From NCBI GenBank assembly GCA_021734595.1, contig JAIPIO010000171.1:1-8640 (forward strand): a stretch of 8,640 nt of DNA. Direction: 5' to 3'. Under the pieces are notes generated by a model that searched no databases, had not been told where the DNA came from, and saw nothing but the letters and a program-made list of their open reading frames with translations. This document shows positions 1-5,771 of this stretch, piece after piece. The stretch's first letter is position 1; every line of letters begins with the position of its first letter. The position numbers were made by a program, and so were the translations under genes. The DNA comes from Kiritimatiellales bacterium (GTDB taxonomy: Bacteria; Verrucomicrobiota; Kiritimatiellia; Kiritimatiellales; Pontiellaceae).

Positions 1-157
1 CGGGATCGACCTTTTTATACTCATCCAGTTTATAGGCAAAGCTGTCGCCTAGATCGCGCCGGCGGTTCATTCCGAAAAATGCGCCGAGACCGAGAATCAC
101 CAGCATAACGGCGGCAAACCAAATCCAACCCTTCTTTGAACTGCCTTTGTTGCTCAT
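1..157 (-). CDS. N-terminal part of an unrecognised membrane-anchored protein (partial)
   Basis: This reading frame starts at the ATG at 155-157 and runs off the left edge of the window with no stop, so only about 52 residues are visible. The N-terminus is MSNKGSSKKGWIWF, followed by one hydrophobic segment (about residues 11-30) and then a charged stretch (NRRRDLGDSFAYKLDEY). This looks like a lysine-rich cytoplasmic tip, a single membrane anchor and an exported domain that lies outside the window. The start overlaps the stop of the preceding beta-propeller gene in an ATGA arrangement (TGA at 154-156), which suggests translational coupling and a shared job in the cell envelope. I do not recognise the family from this fragment. 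The overlap, the lysine-rich start and the membrane segment make it credible as a real gene. Confidence 0.7.
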   Translation of the reverse strand, partial: MSNKGSSKKGWIWFAAVMLVILGLGAFFGMNRRRDLGDSFAYKLDEYKKVDP

Positions 158-1590
158 TTCCCGGCTCCTGTTTCAATACAAATCATACGGACGGAATCGC
201 GCATCAGCATGCGCGTACCCGCCAGGGCAATCGGGCCCCAGGCATCATGCCCGTCGAGCACTTGATGTTGCGCCAGCTGCACATATTCGCTGCCACTGGC
301 CTTGAGCATCGTTAATACCCCATCGTCGCTCAACACAAAAAACTTGCCGTCGGCGAGGAAGAACGGGCCGAGCCCGAAGCGGTTGGTTTTTCCGCTCGAC
401 CACACCAGTTCGCCGCTGTCTGGATTGTAGCAGACGAGTTGCTGTTTCAACGCACCGGCATCCTTGGGCATAATACCGTACAGCAACCCATCGAGATAGA
501 TAGGCGTCTGCTGCTCGCAGGCCAGCCAGTCCTTGGGCCCGTGTTTGGCGAGCTCTTTCGCGGCAAATCCATCGCCGTCCTTTTCGATCGCGACCAGCAG
601 GCTGCCGGAACCGTAACCCGCAGTGATAAAGATCCGGTTTCCCGCGATTGGAACCGGCGAAGGTGCAATCACCGATGCGCTCCACGGGATTTCCCACAAA
701 ACCTTGCCGCGGTCGCTACCCTCGGCCAATATGCCGGTCATTCCGCCGGTTGCGCAGTAGACATACATTTTTTTACCGTGCAGCGTCATCGGCATGATGG
801 ACGAATGCGACATTTTCCAACCATTGGAATTCGGTGTCTTCCAGACCGTTTCGCCGGTCTTGCAGTCCACCGCCAGCAACAGCACATCCGGCCCGGCCGG
901 TGCGATAATGGCCAACCCGTCGTCGATCAGCGGGCACTGCCCGGTGAACCACAGCGGTTCGGTGGTTCCATACTCCTTCTGTAGATCAATCCCCCACCGA
1001 AACTTGCCGGTTTCGGTTTCAACACACATCACATGGCAGCGCGGACCGATCGTAATCACACAGTCTTCAGTAACCGCCGGAATCGTGCGTGAGAGCCCAT
1101 GATTGCGCTTGGCGGCTAGCTCATAGGAGCGGCGCCAGATTTCCTTGCCGTCCGCCAACGAAAAGCAGCGCAGCGCGTCAGCGCGCTTTTCCTCGTCGTA
1201 ATCGAGCAGGAAAACCCGGCCGTTGAGAATGGAGGCGGCGGCGTGCCCCTCGCCCAGTTCGACCGACCACAGGATTTTCGGGCCGGTGGCCGGCCACGAA
1301 TCGGCAAGCTTCACATCCGCCTTGCAGATATTGTCAAAATCCGGACCGCGAAAACGCGGCCAGACGCCAGGCAGCTCGGCGGCGGTACCATCGAATTTTT
1401 CAAAAACACCCCCGATCACCACCTCTACTTCCTGCGCGGAGCCGCCAGACGAAGCGGAACCTCCGTCCTGACTGGGCAAGCTCATGGTCAGCACAGCGGC
1501 CGGATCATACGCAAACCACTGGATAAGCAGCACCGCGGCCACAACCACGCAGAACAAGAACACAAACCATATTGTTAGTCGGTTTTTCAT
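154..1590 (-). CDS. Membrane-anchored PQQ-type beta-propeller repeat protein
   Basis: This predicted 478-residue protein begins MKNRLTIWFVFLFC with a single N-terminal membrane segment (about residues 5-26). A Gly/Ser-rich linker (about 42-51) follows, then a beta-propeller of the PQQ-binding-like (BamB/quinoprotein dehydrogenase-like) type. The propeller opens at WPRFRGP (77-83) and continues with blade signatures of the form 'G.ILW', 'DGKEIWR', 'TGKFRWG', 'TGETVWK' and 'SGELVWS'. It probably acts in the periplasm, tethered to the inner membrane; the ligand is unknown, and such propellers can be non-enzymatic. The ATG at 1590 was chosen because upstream in-frame codons offer only a TTG start at 1635, which would put 15 polar residues before the anchor. 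It is a clear paralog of the gene at 1716-3038, sharing 'LADSWP..GPK.LW', 'LRC...DGKE.W' and the C-terminal 'AW.P.AL.G.R.L.RD'. One TTCCA-N5-TGGAA palindrome (815-829) lies inside it and encodes NSNGWK. Confidence 0.87.
   Translation of the reverse strand: MKNRLTIWFVFLFCVVVAAVLLIQWFAYDPAAVLTMSLPSQDGGSASSGGSAQEVEVVIGGVFEKFDGTAAELPGVWPRFRGPDFDNICKADVKLADSWPATGPKILWSVELGEGHAAASILNGRVFLLDYDEEKRADALRCFSLADGKEIWRRSYELAAKRNHGLSRTIPAVTEDCVITIGPRCHVMCVETETGKFRWGIDLQKEYGTTEPLWFTGQCPLIDDGLAIIAPAGPDVLLLAVDCKTGETVWKTPNSNGWKMSHSSIMPMTLHGKKMYVYCATGGMTGILAEGSDRGKVLWEIPWSASVIAPSPVPIAGNRIFITAGYGSGSLLVAIEKDGDGFAAKELAKHGPKDWLACEQQTPIYLDGLLYGIMPKDAGALKQQLVCYNPDSGELVWSSGKTNRFGLGPFFLADGKFFVLSDDGVLTMLKASGSEYVQLAQHQVLDGHDAWGPIALAGTRMLMRDSVRMICIETGAGK
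815..829. repeat. Dispersed palindrome TTCCA-N5-TGGAA, copy 1
   Basis: Exact core TTCCAACCATTGGAA, arms TTCCAA/TTGGAA around CCA. It lies inside the beta-propeller gene and reads as S-N-G-W-K in that gene's frame. It is the only exact copy in the left third of the window. Confidence 0.85.
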
Positions 1591-1650
1591 CCAAAATCCC
1601 GTATGCAGGCCAGTTCCACAGTTAACCGATGCCAAATAGCCCCTATTAAT

Positions 1651-1669
1651 ACTTCAAACGATATGAAGT
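1651..1669. promoter_or_regulatory. Short inverted repeat upstream of the anchored beta-propeller gene
   Basis: ACTTCA (1651-1656) and TGAAGT (1664-1669) form a 6-bp inverted repeat with a 7-nt loop. It lies about 60-80 bp upstream of the ATG at 1590, in the 125-bp gap between the two beta-propeller genes. It has no following T-run, so it does not look like a terminator. An operator or leader hairpin is possible, but a repeat this short could arise by chance. Confidence 0.2.
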
Positions 1670-1715
1670 GTAACATACTGGACAATCGGAGCAAGAAACG
1701 AACAGGTTCCGCCGA

Positions 1716-3038
1716 CTATTTTAAATCCACGCACTTAAGGGTGGTCCAGTCCCGAACGAGCAACCGGCCGCCGGAAAGCGCCAGCGGCGCCCAGGCCATG
1801 TCGTTTTTCCCGACCATCGGGGCGGAAGCTAACGGCTGATAACCGGCGGCATCGGCCTTGGCAAGATAGAGAATACCGCTTTTCCCATCGAGCAGGATCA
1901 GCTTGCCATCGGCCATAATGAACGAACCGCGCTCAAAATTGGGCGCACCCTCGATATCCTTGGTGCGCCACGCCAGCGTGCCGGCGATGTTAAAGCAGGC
2001 CAGCCCGTCGTTGCGGGTGTTGGAGTTGCTGCCGATGAAGAGATGGTTGCCGAGTTGGATGGGCTGATGCAGCTGCGAGCCAACGACATCGGTTTTATAG
2101 AGCTCATTCACCTCTAAGCCGCCCCCGGCTTGCACGATCTGGATCATGGCCGAACCGGCGTCGTAGCCGCCGGTGATAAAAATACGGTCATTGCCCACGG
2201 GGGTTGGCCCCGGAATCGCCTGCTCGCACTGCCAGCCGGTGTAGTCCCATAGAGTGGATCCATCCTTCGGGGAAAGGCCGACAATATGTCCCGGAACCAG
2301 CTCCTTTTTCGGTTCATCCTTGGCGTTGCGGCCACGGCTTTTGCTGGCATATTCCTCCGATCCGGCCGCAACAATCATTTCCTGTCCGCAGACCGTCATC
2401 AAAACGGGGCTGGTGTAGGCCCATGAATATTTGCCCAGTCCCTGCGATACCCACAGGCGCTCGCCGCTCTTCCGGTCATAGGCGGCCACACCGGCATCCG
2501 GCGCATGCGGCGCCACCAGCACCATGTCGCCGCACACAAGCGGCGACTGGCATACGCCAAACATGAACAGCTCTATGTGATAGTCATTGGCCAGATGGTG
2601 GCGCCATTTGACGCGATGCGACTTAAGGTCGATGCAGGCAAACGTGCCATGGCCGGTGACCACAAAAGCGGCATCCCCGGCAATCGTTGGAATGCCGCGC
2701 TCCACATTATACTTCTTGGATTTGATTTCCCCGGGGTCGGCAAACGAACAGCTCCAAACTTCCTTGCCCGAATCAATGTCAAGACAGCGCAACATGCCGT
2801 TGCCGCCGTCGCGACCGAGCAGGTATACCTTATCGTCTTTGACAACTGGCGCCGCGTAGCCATCGGAAACCGCGGCTTCCCACAGCACTTTCGGCCCGCC
2901 CTCCGGCCACGAATCGGCCAAGCCGGTTTCCAACGACACATTGTTGCGGTCCGGCCCGCCATACTGCGGCCAGTCGCAAACCGCTGGCCCGGCAACCAAC
3001 AAAATCCCCAAAACCACGCAAATTCCTGTTCTATTCAT
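1716..3038 (-). CDS. Exported PQQ-type beta-propeller repeat protein
   Basis: This 440-residue protein begins MNRTGICVVLGILLVAGPA, a typical Sec signal peptide with cleavage likely near residue 22 (the PAVC sequence is a poor lipobox). The mature part starts DWPQYGGPDRNN and carries beta-propeller blades of the PQQ-like family ('GPKVLW', 'SGKEVWS', 'SHRVKWR', 'SGERLWV', 'DGSTLWD', 'AGTLAWR'). A periplasmic location is expected; substrate or partner is unknown. The ATG at 3038 is chosen over an in-frame GTG two codons upstream because GGGGAGG (complement of 3044-3050) sits 5 nt ahead of it. It is a paralog of the gene at 154-1590, which follows after 125 bp on the same strand; the pair probably arose by tandem duplication and then diverged in membrane attachment. 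No exact copy of the TTCCA-N5-TGGAA palindrome occurs in it. Confidence 0.9.
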   Translation of the reverse strand: MNRTGICVVLGILLVAGPAVCDWPQYGGPDRNNVSLETGLADSWPEGGPKVLWEAAVSDGYAAPVVKDDKVYLLGRDGGNGMLRCLDIDSGKEVWSCSFADPGEIKSKKYNVERGIPTIAGDAAFVVTGHGTFACIDLKSHRVKWRHHLANDYHIELFMFGVCQSPLVCGDMVLVAPHAPDAGVAAYDRKSGERLWVSQGLGKYSWAYTSPVLMTVCGQEMIVAAGSEEYASKSRGRNAKDEPKKELVPGHIVGLSPKDGSTLWDYTGWQCEQAIPGPTPVGNDRIFITGGYDAGSAMIQIVQAGGGLEVNELYKTDVVGSQLHQPIQLGNHLFIGSNSNTRNDGLACFNIAGTLAWRTKDIEGAPNFERGSFIMADGKLILLDGKSGILYLAKADAAGYQPLASAPMVGKNDMAWAPLALSGGRLLVRDWTTLKCVDLK

Positions 3039-3054
3039 CTCCACCTCCCCAATC

Positions 3055-3096
3055 CGATCTCATCCAAATGCATGATCGTCAATCTGAATGAGATCG
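3055..3096. promoter_or_regulatory. 9-bp inverted repeat just upstream of the exported beta-propeller gene
   Basis: CGATCTCAT (3055-3063) and ATGAGATCG (3088-3096) are perfect inverted repeats separated by 24 nt. They end about 17 nt upstream of the ATG at 3038, directly before the Shine-Dalgarno sequence. This could be an operator pair or a leader stem-loop. About one such repeat is expected by chance in a window this size, so its position is the main argument for it. Confidence 0.35.
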
Positions 3097-3136
3097 ATCC
3101 GCATTTCCAAAGCAGGAAGAAAAACGCTTCGACGGC

Positions 3137-3151
3137 TTCCAATCATTAGTA
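3137..3151. repeat. Decayed copy of the TTCCA-N5-TGGAA palindrome
   Basis: TTCCAATCATTAGTA differs from the intact TTCCAATCATTGGAA (present at 3994 and 6960) at two positions in the right arm. It lies in the 200-bp intergenic region 3039-3238, where no reading frame would hold the motif. It may be an eroded copy. Confidence 0.45.
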
Positions 3152-3212
3152 AACCGACTCCCTGAATTCCAGCCCTCGGGAAAGATAGGTGGTCAACCGT
3201 CTATTTGTCTAC

Positions 3213-3225
3213 CCGCAGAATGCGG
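3213..3225 (-). terminator. Possible weak stem-loop downstream of the VOC gene
   Basis: CCGCA and TGCGG form a 5-bp GC-rich stem with a 3-nt loop, 14 nt past the VOC stop codon on the minus strand. No uridine run follows (next bases GTAGACAAATAG), so this is at best a weak terminator. The rest of 3039-3238 shows no convincing gene. Confidence 0.2.
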
Positions 3226-3238
3226 ATAGATTGCGATG

Positions 3239-3643
3239 TTATGCGTCCGGCTGGAAATAGATGTATTCCAGCGTGTAGCCGTTGGGATCGAGGAAATAGA
3301 GGCTGGCGCCGTCCCAGCGTTCATAGGCCTCCTTGACAATTTTCACGCCGCGTTCTTCCAGGTATTCCTGAAATTCAAATACATCCTGTGCGGAGTCTGC
3401 CTTAAGGCCGAAGTGGGTGAACGCCTTACCGCGGTTCTTCGGGCGCATCTCGGCTTCGAAACGCTCCCGACCGCCGGGATATTGAATCAGCGCCAGCACA
3501 TCCCGCTCCCCGATGCGGAAAAACGCATCGCGCTCGCGCCGCTCGCCGACCGCCAGCCCCAGCACCTCCGTGTAGAACCGGATCGACTCATCCAGGTCGG
3601 CAACCGACAGTCCAAAGTGGCAGATTCCTTTAATGTATTTCAT
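3239..3643 (-). CDS. VOC (glyoxalase/fosfomycin-resistance fold) family protein
   Basis: This 134-residue protein has the paired beta-alpha-beta-beta-beta layout of the vicinal oxygen chelate superfamily. The first module begins ICHFGLSVADLDESIRFY with the diagnostic FYTEVLGL (about 23-30). The second begins FTHFGLK (about 75-81) and ends LDPNGYTLEYIYF (about 118-130). Candidate metal ligands are H9, H77 and E126, the H-H-E pattern used by FosA-type thiol transferases and related dioxygenases; the substrate cannot be read from sequence. The ATG at 3643 is preceded by GAGG with a 7-nt spacer that overlaps the end of the upstream MFS gene; a GTG two codons earlier is a weaker choice. Nine bases separate it from the MFS stop, so the two are almost certainly one transcript. 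This pairing of a small-molecule-modifying fold with a transporter may mean handling of a xenobiotic or metabolite. Confidence 0.88.
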   Translation of the reverse strand: MKYIKGICHFGLSVADLDESIRFYTEVLGLAVGERRERDAFFRIGERDVLALIQYPGGRERFEAEMRPKNRGKAFTHFGLKADSAQDVFEFQEYLEERGVKIVKEAYERWDGASLYFLDPNGYTLEYIYFQPDA

Positions 3644-3652
3644 TTGCACACC

Positions 3653-4951
3653 TCAATTTTCCATGTCGCCTCGCGGTAGCCAAATGGCTTTCCGCAGCGC
3701 GTTCGGCAGCGGAGCCAGCGCCACCAACATTAGAATGACCATGATACCAAAAAAGACGATCAGTGCGTCGTAATCGCTCAATGGCAGGCCGAACAAATGC
3801 CATTCGCTGCGCAGAACATTCATTTTCAGGATCAAGCCGCTGAACGCGCTGCCGCCCGCCACGCCTAGGCTGATCATGATCCCCGTCACAGCTGACGCCA
3901 AGCTACGATCGTTTCTGGGCAACAGTGCCAACCGCTCCGTCACCACCGCAATCGACACCCCTGCCGAAACAAATCCAAGCAGGAAGTGGGAGATTCCAAT
4001 CATTGGAACCATCAGCAACCCAAACGCGCCGCGCAACACAAACAGCAGCAGCACCGCCGTGTAGAAAAAGTGCCCGGCAACAAACACCTTTTTGGTTTTA
4101 AAGCGGTCCACCGCCCAGCCGCCTGCCGCAAAGCCCGCCAGCAGGCCGGCCTGCGTCAACATCCCCAGCAGTACCACGCGCGAGTCCTGCATCCCCAAAA
4201 CCTCCTTTTCCACCAGTCCAAACAGCGCCAGCCGATTTGCCGTGAAAAAGGAAAACAAAAAGAGATACACCGAAAACGGTGCAAAACGCGGAATGTTCCA
4301 AAAGCGCACCAGCGCTGCCCAGATATTCCCATGTTCCGGATCCGGCGGCTCCAGTTCGGGGATGCGGTGGTAGAACAATATGCGCACCAGCTGCGCCACC
4401 AGCGCCACCACAAAAATCAGATGGAATATGCCGGTATCCGACTCGGCACCGTGCAGCATCCACATGCACCACATGCTGAACAGAATCCCCACCAACTGGA
4501 ACGATGTCCGCATCACCGCAAAAAAACGGCCATGCTCCGCCTGCGGGATTATCGGAAAAAGCAATGCCAACCAACCGGCCCCGAAAAAAGTCACGCCAAT
4601 CGAAAAACAGGCCAAAGCTAGCACAATTGCCGCCTGTCCCAGCCCCGGCGCAACCCATCCCGCCGAAATCAGCAACGCAGCGGCAACCATCATCAACCAC
4701 AGCCCCGACTGGCCGAACAGCTTCTTACCAAACCGGTCCGACCACGCCGCCAGCGGCAGCCCCAGCCCGGCCATCACCAGCGGCTGGATCGACAGGCACA
4801 GCACGATCGCCGCCCCGTCCATGCCCAGCGCCTTCATGTACAGCAACAGGATCATCCCGACAAACGCAGTGCTCAGCACCATCCCGAAGCACTGCGAAAT
4901 AATAATCGATCGCTTGGCGTCCTGCCGCTCCCTTGTTCCCAACTCATCCAT
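3653..4951 (-). CDS. MFS (major facilitator superfamily) transporter
   Basis: This is a polytopic inner-membrane protein of 432 residues with about 12 hydrophobic segments. The MFS motif A loop is LAAWSDRFGKKLF (about 68-80), and the pseudo-symmetric second-half loop is GGWAVDRFKTKKV (about 277-289). A charged central loop (RIPELEPPDPEHGN, about 196-209) separates the two halves. The cargo is unknown. The start is uncertain: ATG 4951 (MDELGTRERQD) gives a normal short MFS N-terminus, but the frame stays open to a GTG at 5014. That would add 21 residues encoded by two TTCCA-type palindromes (VPIIGRK and FSGHWKFF). The purine run GGAAA just before ATG 4951 belongs to one palindrome and is the only ribosome-binding candidate. 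The VOC gene follows after 9 bp. One further palindrome inside the gene encodes PMIG at about residues 316-319. Confidence 0.88.
   Translation of the reverse strand: MDELGTRERQDAKRSIIISQCFGMVLSTAFVGMILLLYMKALGMDGAAIVLCLSIQPLVMAGLGLPLAAWSDRFGKKLFGQSGLWLMMVAAALLISAGWVAPGLGQAAIVLALACFSIGVTFFGAGWLALLFPIIPQAEHGRFFAVMRTSFQLVGILFSMWCMWMLHGAESDTGIFHLIFVVALVAQLVRILFYHRIPELEPPDPEHGNIWAALVRFWNIPRFAPFSVYLFLFSFFTANRLALFGLVEKEVLGMQDSRVVLLGMLTQAGLLAGFAAGGWAVDRFKTKKVFVAGHFFYTAVLLLFVLRGAFGLLMVPMIGISHFLLGFVSAGVSIAVVTERLALLPRNDRSLASAVTGIMISLGVAGGSAFSGLILKMNVLRSEWHLFGLPLSDYDALIVFFGIMVILMLVALAPLPNALRKAIWLPRGDMEN
3994..4008. repeat. Dispersed palindrome TTCCA-N5-TGGAA, copy 2
   Basis: Exact core TTCCAATCATTGGAA inside the MFS gene, read there as V-P-M-I-G. 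This is a different reading frame from copy 1. Confidence 0.85.
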
Positions 4952-4957
4952 AAAAAA

Positions 4958-4974
4958 TTTCCAATGCCCGGAAA
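4958..4974. repeat. Dispersed palindrome, copy 3 (one arm mismatch), next to the MFS start codon
   Basis: TTTCC-AATGCCC-GGAAA, differing from the consensus core in one arm base (CGGAA in place of TGGAA). It ends 7 bp upstream of the ATG at 4951 and supplies the GGAAA that may serve as the ribosome-binding site on the minus strand. Its centre lies 31 bp from that of the next copy. Confidence 0.7.
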
Positions 4975-4989
4975 AACGTACGCTTTTTC

Positions 4990-5004
4990 TTCCAATGATT
5001 GGAA
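4990..5004. repeat. Dispersed palindrome TTCCA-N5-TGGAA, copy 4
   Basis: Exact core TTCCAATGATTGGAA in the MFS leader. If the GTG at 5014 is the start, it encodes V-P-I-I-G. It pairs with copy 3 at 31 bp centre-to-centre spacing. Confidence 0.85.
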
Positions 5005-5040
5005 CTTTTTCCACCGTTTTTTCCCGCCATCAGAAAAGGG

Positions 5041-5068
5041 TTGCGGATCATCCACGTTCGTCTATAAA
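5041..5068 (+). promoter_or_regulatory. Candidate sigma70-type promoter for the flavoprotein gene
   Basis: TTGCGG (5041-5046) as a weak -35 and TATAAA (5063-5068) as a good -10, with a 16-bp spacer. This predicts a start near 5075 and a leader of about 30 nt containing the strong ribosome-binding site. It comes from motif matching only. Confidence 0.4.
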
Positions 5069-5089
5069 GGGTGTGGAATCAAACGTAAA
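5061..5089 (-). promoter_or_regulatory. Candidate divergent promoter for the MFS-VOC operon
   Basis: On the minus strand, TTTACG (complement of 5084-5089) and TATAGA (complement of 5061-5066) lie 17 bp apart. The -10 would overlap the -10 of the plus-strand promoter, so the two directions could compete. The implied MFS leader of about 100 nt would include both palindromes at 4958-5004. Confidence 0.3.
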
Positions 5090-5092
5090 CCC

Positions 5093-5098
5093 AGGAGG
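5093..5098 (+). promoter_or_regulatory. Strong ribosome-binding site of the flavoprotein gene
   Basis: A perfect AGGAGG lies 7 nt before the ATG at 5106. It fixes the start of the gene, although the frame is open far upstream. Confidence 0.8.
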
Positions 5099-5105
5099 TA
5101 TTATC

Positions 5106-5771
5106 ATGGATAGAAGACATGTATTGAGCGCCAGTTTGGCGGCAGGCGCAACCGTAGCGGGCATTGCAGCAGCCGACCAGTCATCTTCGGCTAAACCGAA
5201 AACCATTCTGGGCATTGCTTGCAGTCCCCGCGAAGGAAAGACCACCGCCGCCAGCATAGCGGTTGCCCTGGAGGCCGTAAAAGAAACCCATGCATCCCTG
5301 AACACGGAGCTGATTGATCTGGGGGGCCTCACGTTTAAAGGATGGAACGGCACCGGAAAGTTTTCCGATGATGATTTTTCCACCGTACTGCTCCCGAAAC
5401 TCAAAGATCCCAATGTCAAGGGACTGATCATCGGTTCACCGGTCTATTTCCGCAACATGTCATCCCTGTGCATGGCCTTGCTCGAGCGTATGGGTGCCCT
5501 GCGCAAACCGGAACTGCTGCTCGCCAACAAAATTGCAGGAGCGCTCAGCGTGGGTGGCTATCGTCATGGCGGACAGGAACTGGTGGTTCAGCAGATTCAG
5601 GCCGCCATGCTATGCCATGAAGTCCTGCTGGTAGGCGGCAAGCCCGGCGCACATCAGGGAGCCATGCTCTGGAATGAACACAAGGATGATATCAGCAAGG
5701 ACACCTTTGGCATTGAGACCGCCAAGCAGCTGGGCATACGCGTGGCCGAAGCCGTTTATGATCTTGTCTGA
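5106..5771 (+). CDS. Tat-exported NAD(P)H-dependent FMN-reductase-like flavoprotein
   Basis: This 221-residue protein has a flavodoxin-like fold of the NADPH-dependent FMN reductase type. The N-terminus MDRRHVLSASLAAGATVAG is a twin-arginine signal (RR at 3-4, hydrophobic core about 7-23), so the folded protein with its flavin is probably sent to the periplasm. The flavin phosphate loop is seen at ACSPREGKTT (38-47). The loop GSPVYFRNMS (110-119), typical of the family, follows the strand VKGLIIG, and GGYRHGGQE (150-158) is a further conserved flavin-side loop. The cysteine cluster of iron-sulfur flavoproteins is absent, so FMN is the expected sole cofactor; electron donor and acceptor are unknown. 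The start is fixed by AGGAGG. It is the only plus-strand gene here, divergent from the MFS gene and overlapping the 3' end of the cyclase gene by 16 bp. It has no TTCCA-type palindrome. Confidence 0.9.
   Translation: MDRRHVLSASLAAGATVAGIAAADQSSSAKPKTILGIACSPREGKTTAASIAVALEAVKETHASLNTELIDLGGLTFKGWNGTGKFSDDDFSTVLLPKLKDPNVKGLIIGSPVYFRNMSSLCMALLERMGALRKPELLLANKIAGALSVGGYRHGGQELVVQQIQAAMLCHEVLLVGGKPGAHQGAMLWNEHKDDISKDTFGIETAKQLGIRVAEAVYDLV

Noticed and set aside
1808..1822. TCCCGACCATCGGGG as another palindrome copy
   Set aside because: Only 10 of 15 bases match the core, and the PMVGK codons lie in a normal propeller loop; it is not distinguishable from chance.
3105..3118. TTCC-AAAGCA-GGAA near the intergenic region
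   Set aside because: The spacing is one base short and the inner A/T pair is lost, so it does not fit the core pattern.
4380..5105. Long plus-strand open frame upstream of the flavoprotein
   Set aside because: It is the antisense of the MFS gene, with low-complexity composition; AGGAGG and the Tat signal place the real start at 5106.
5354..5367. CGGAAA-GT-TTTCCG inverted repeat in the flavoprotein gene
   Set aside because: The arm order is opposite (GGAAA then TTTCC) to the dispersed element, and short repeats of this kind are common.
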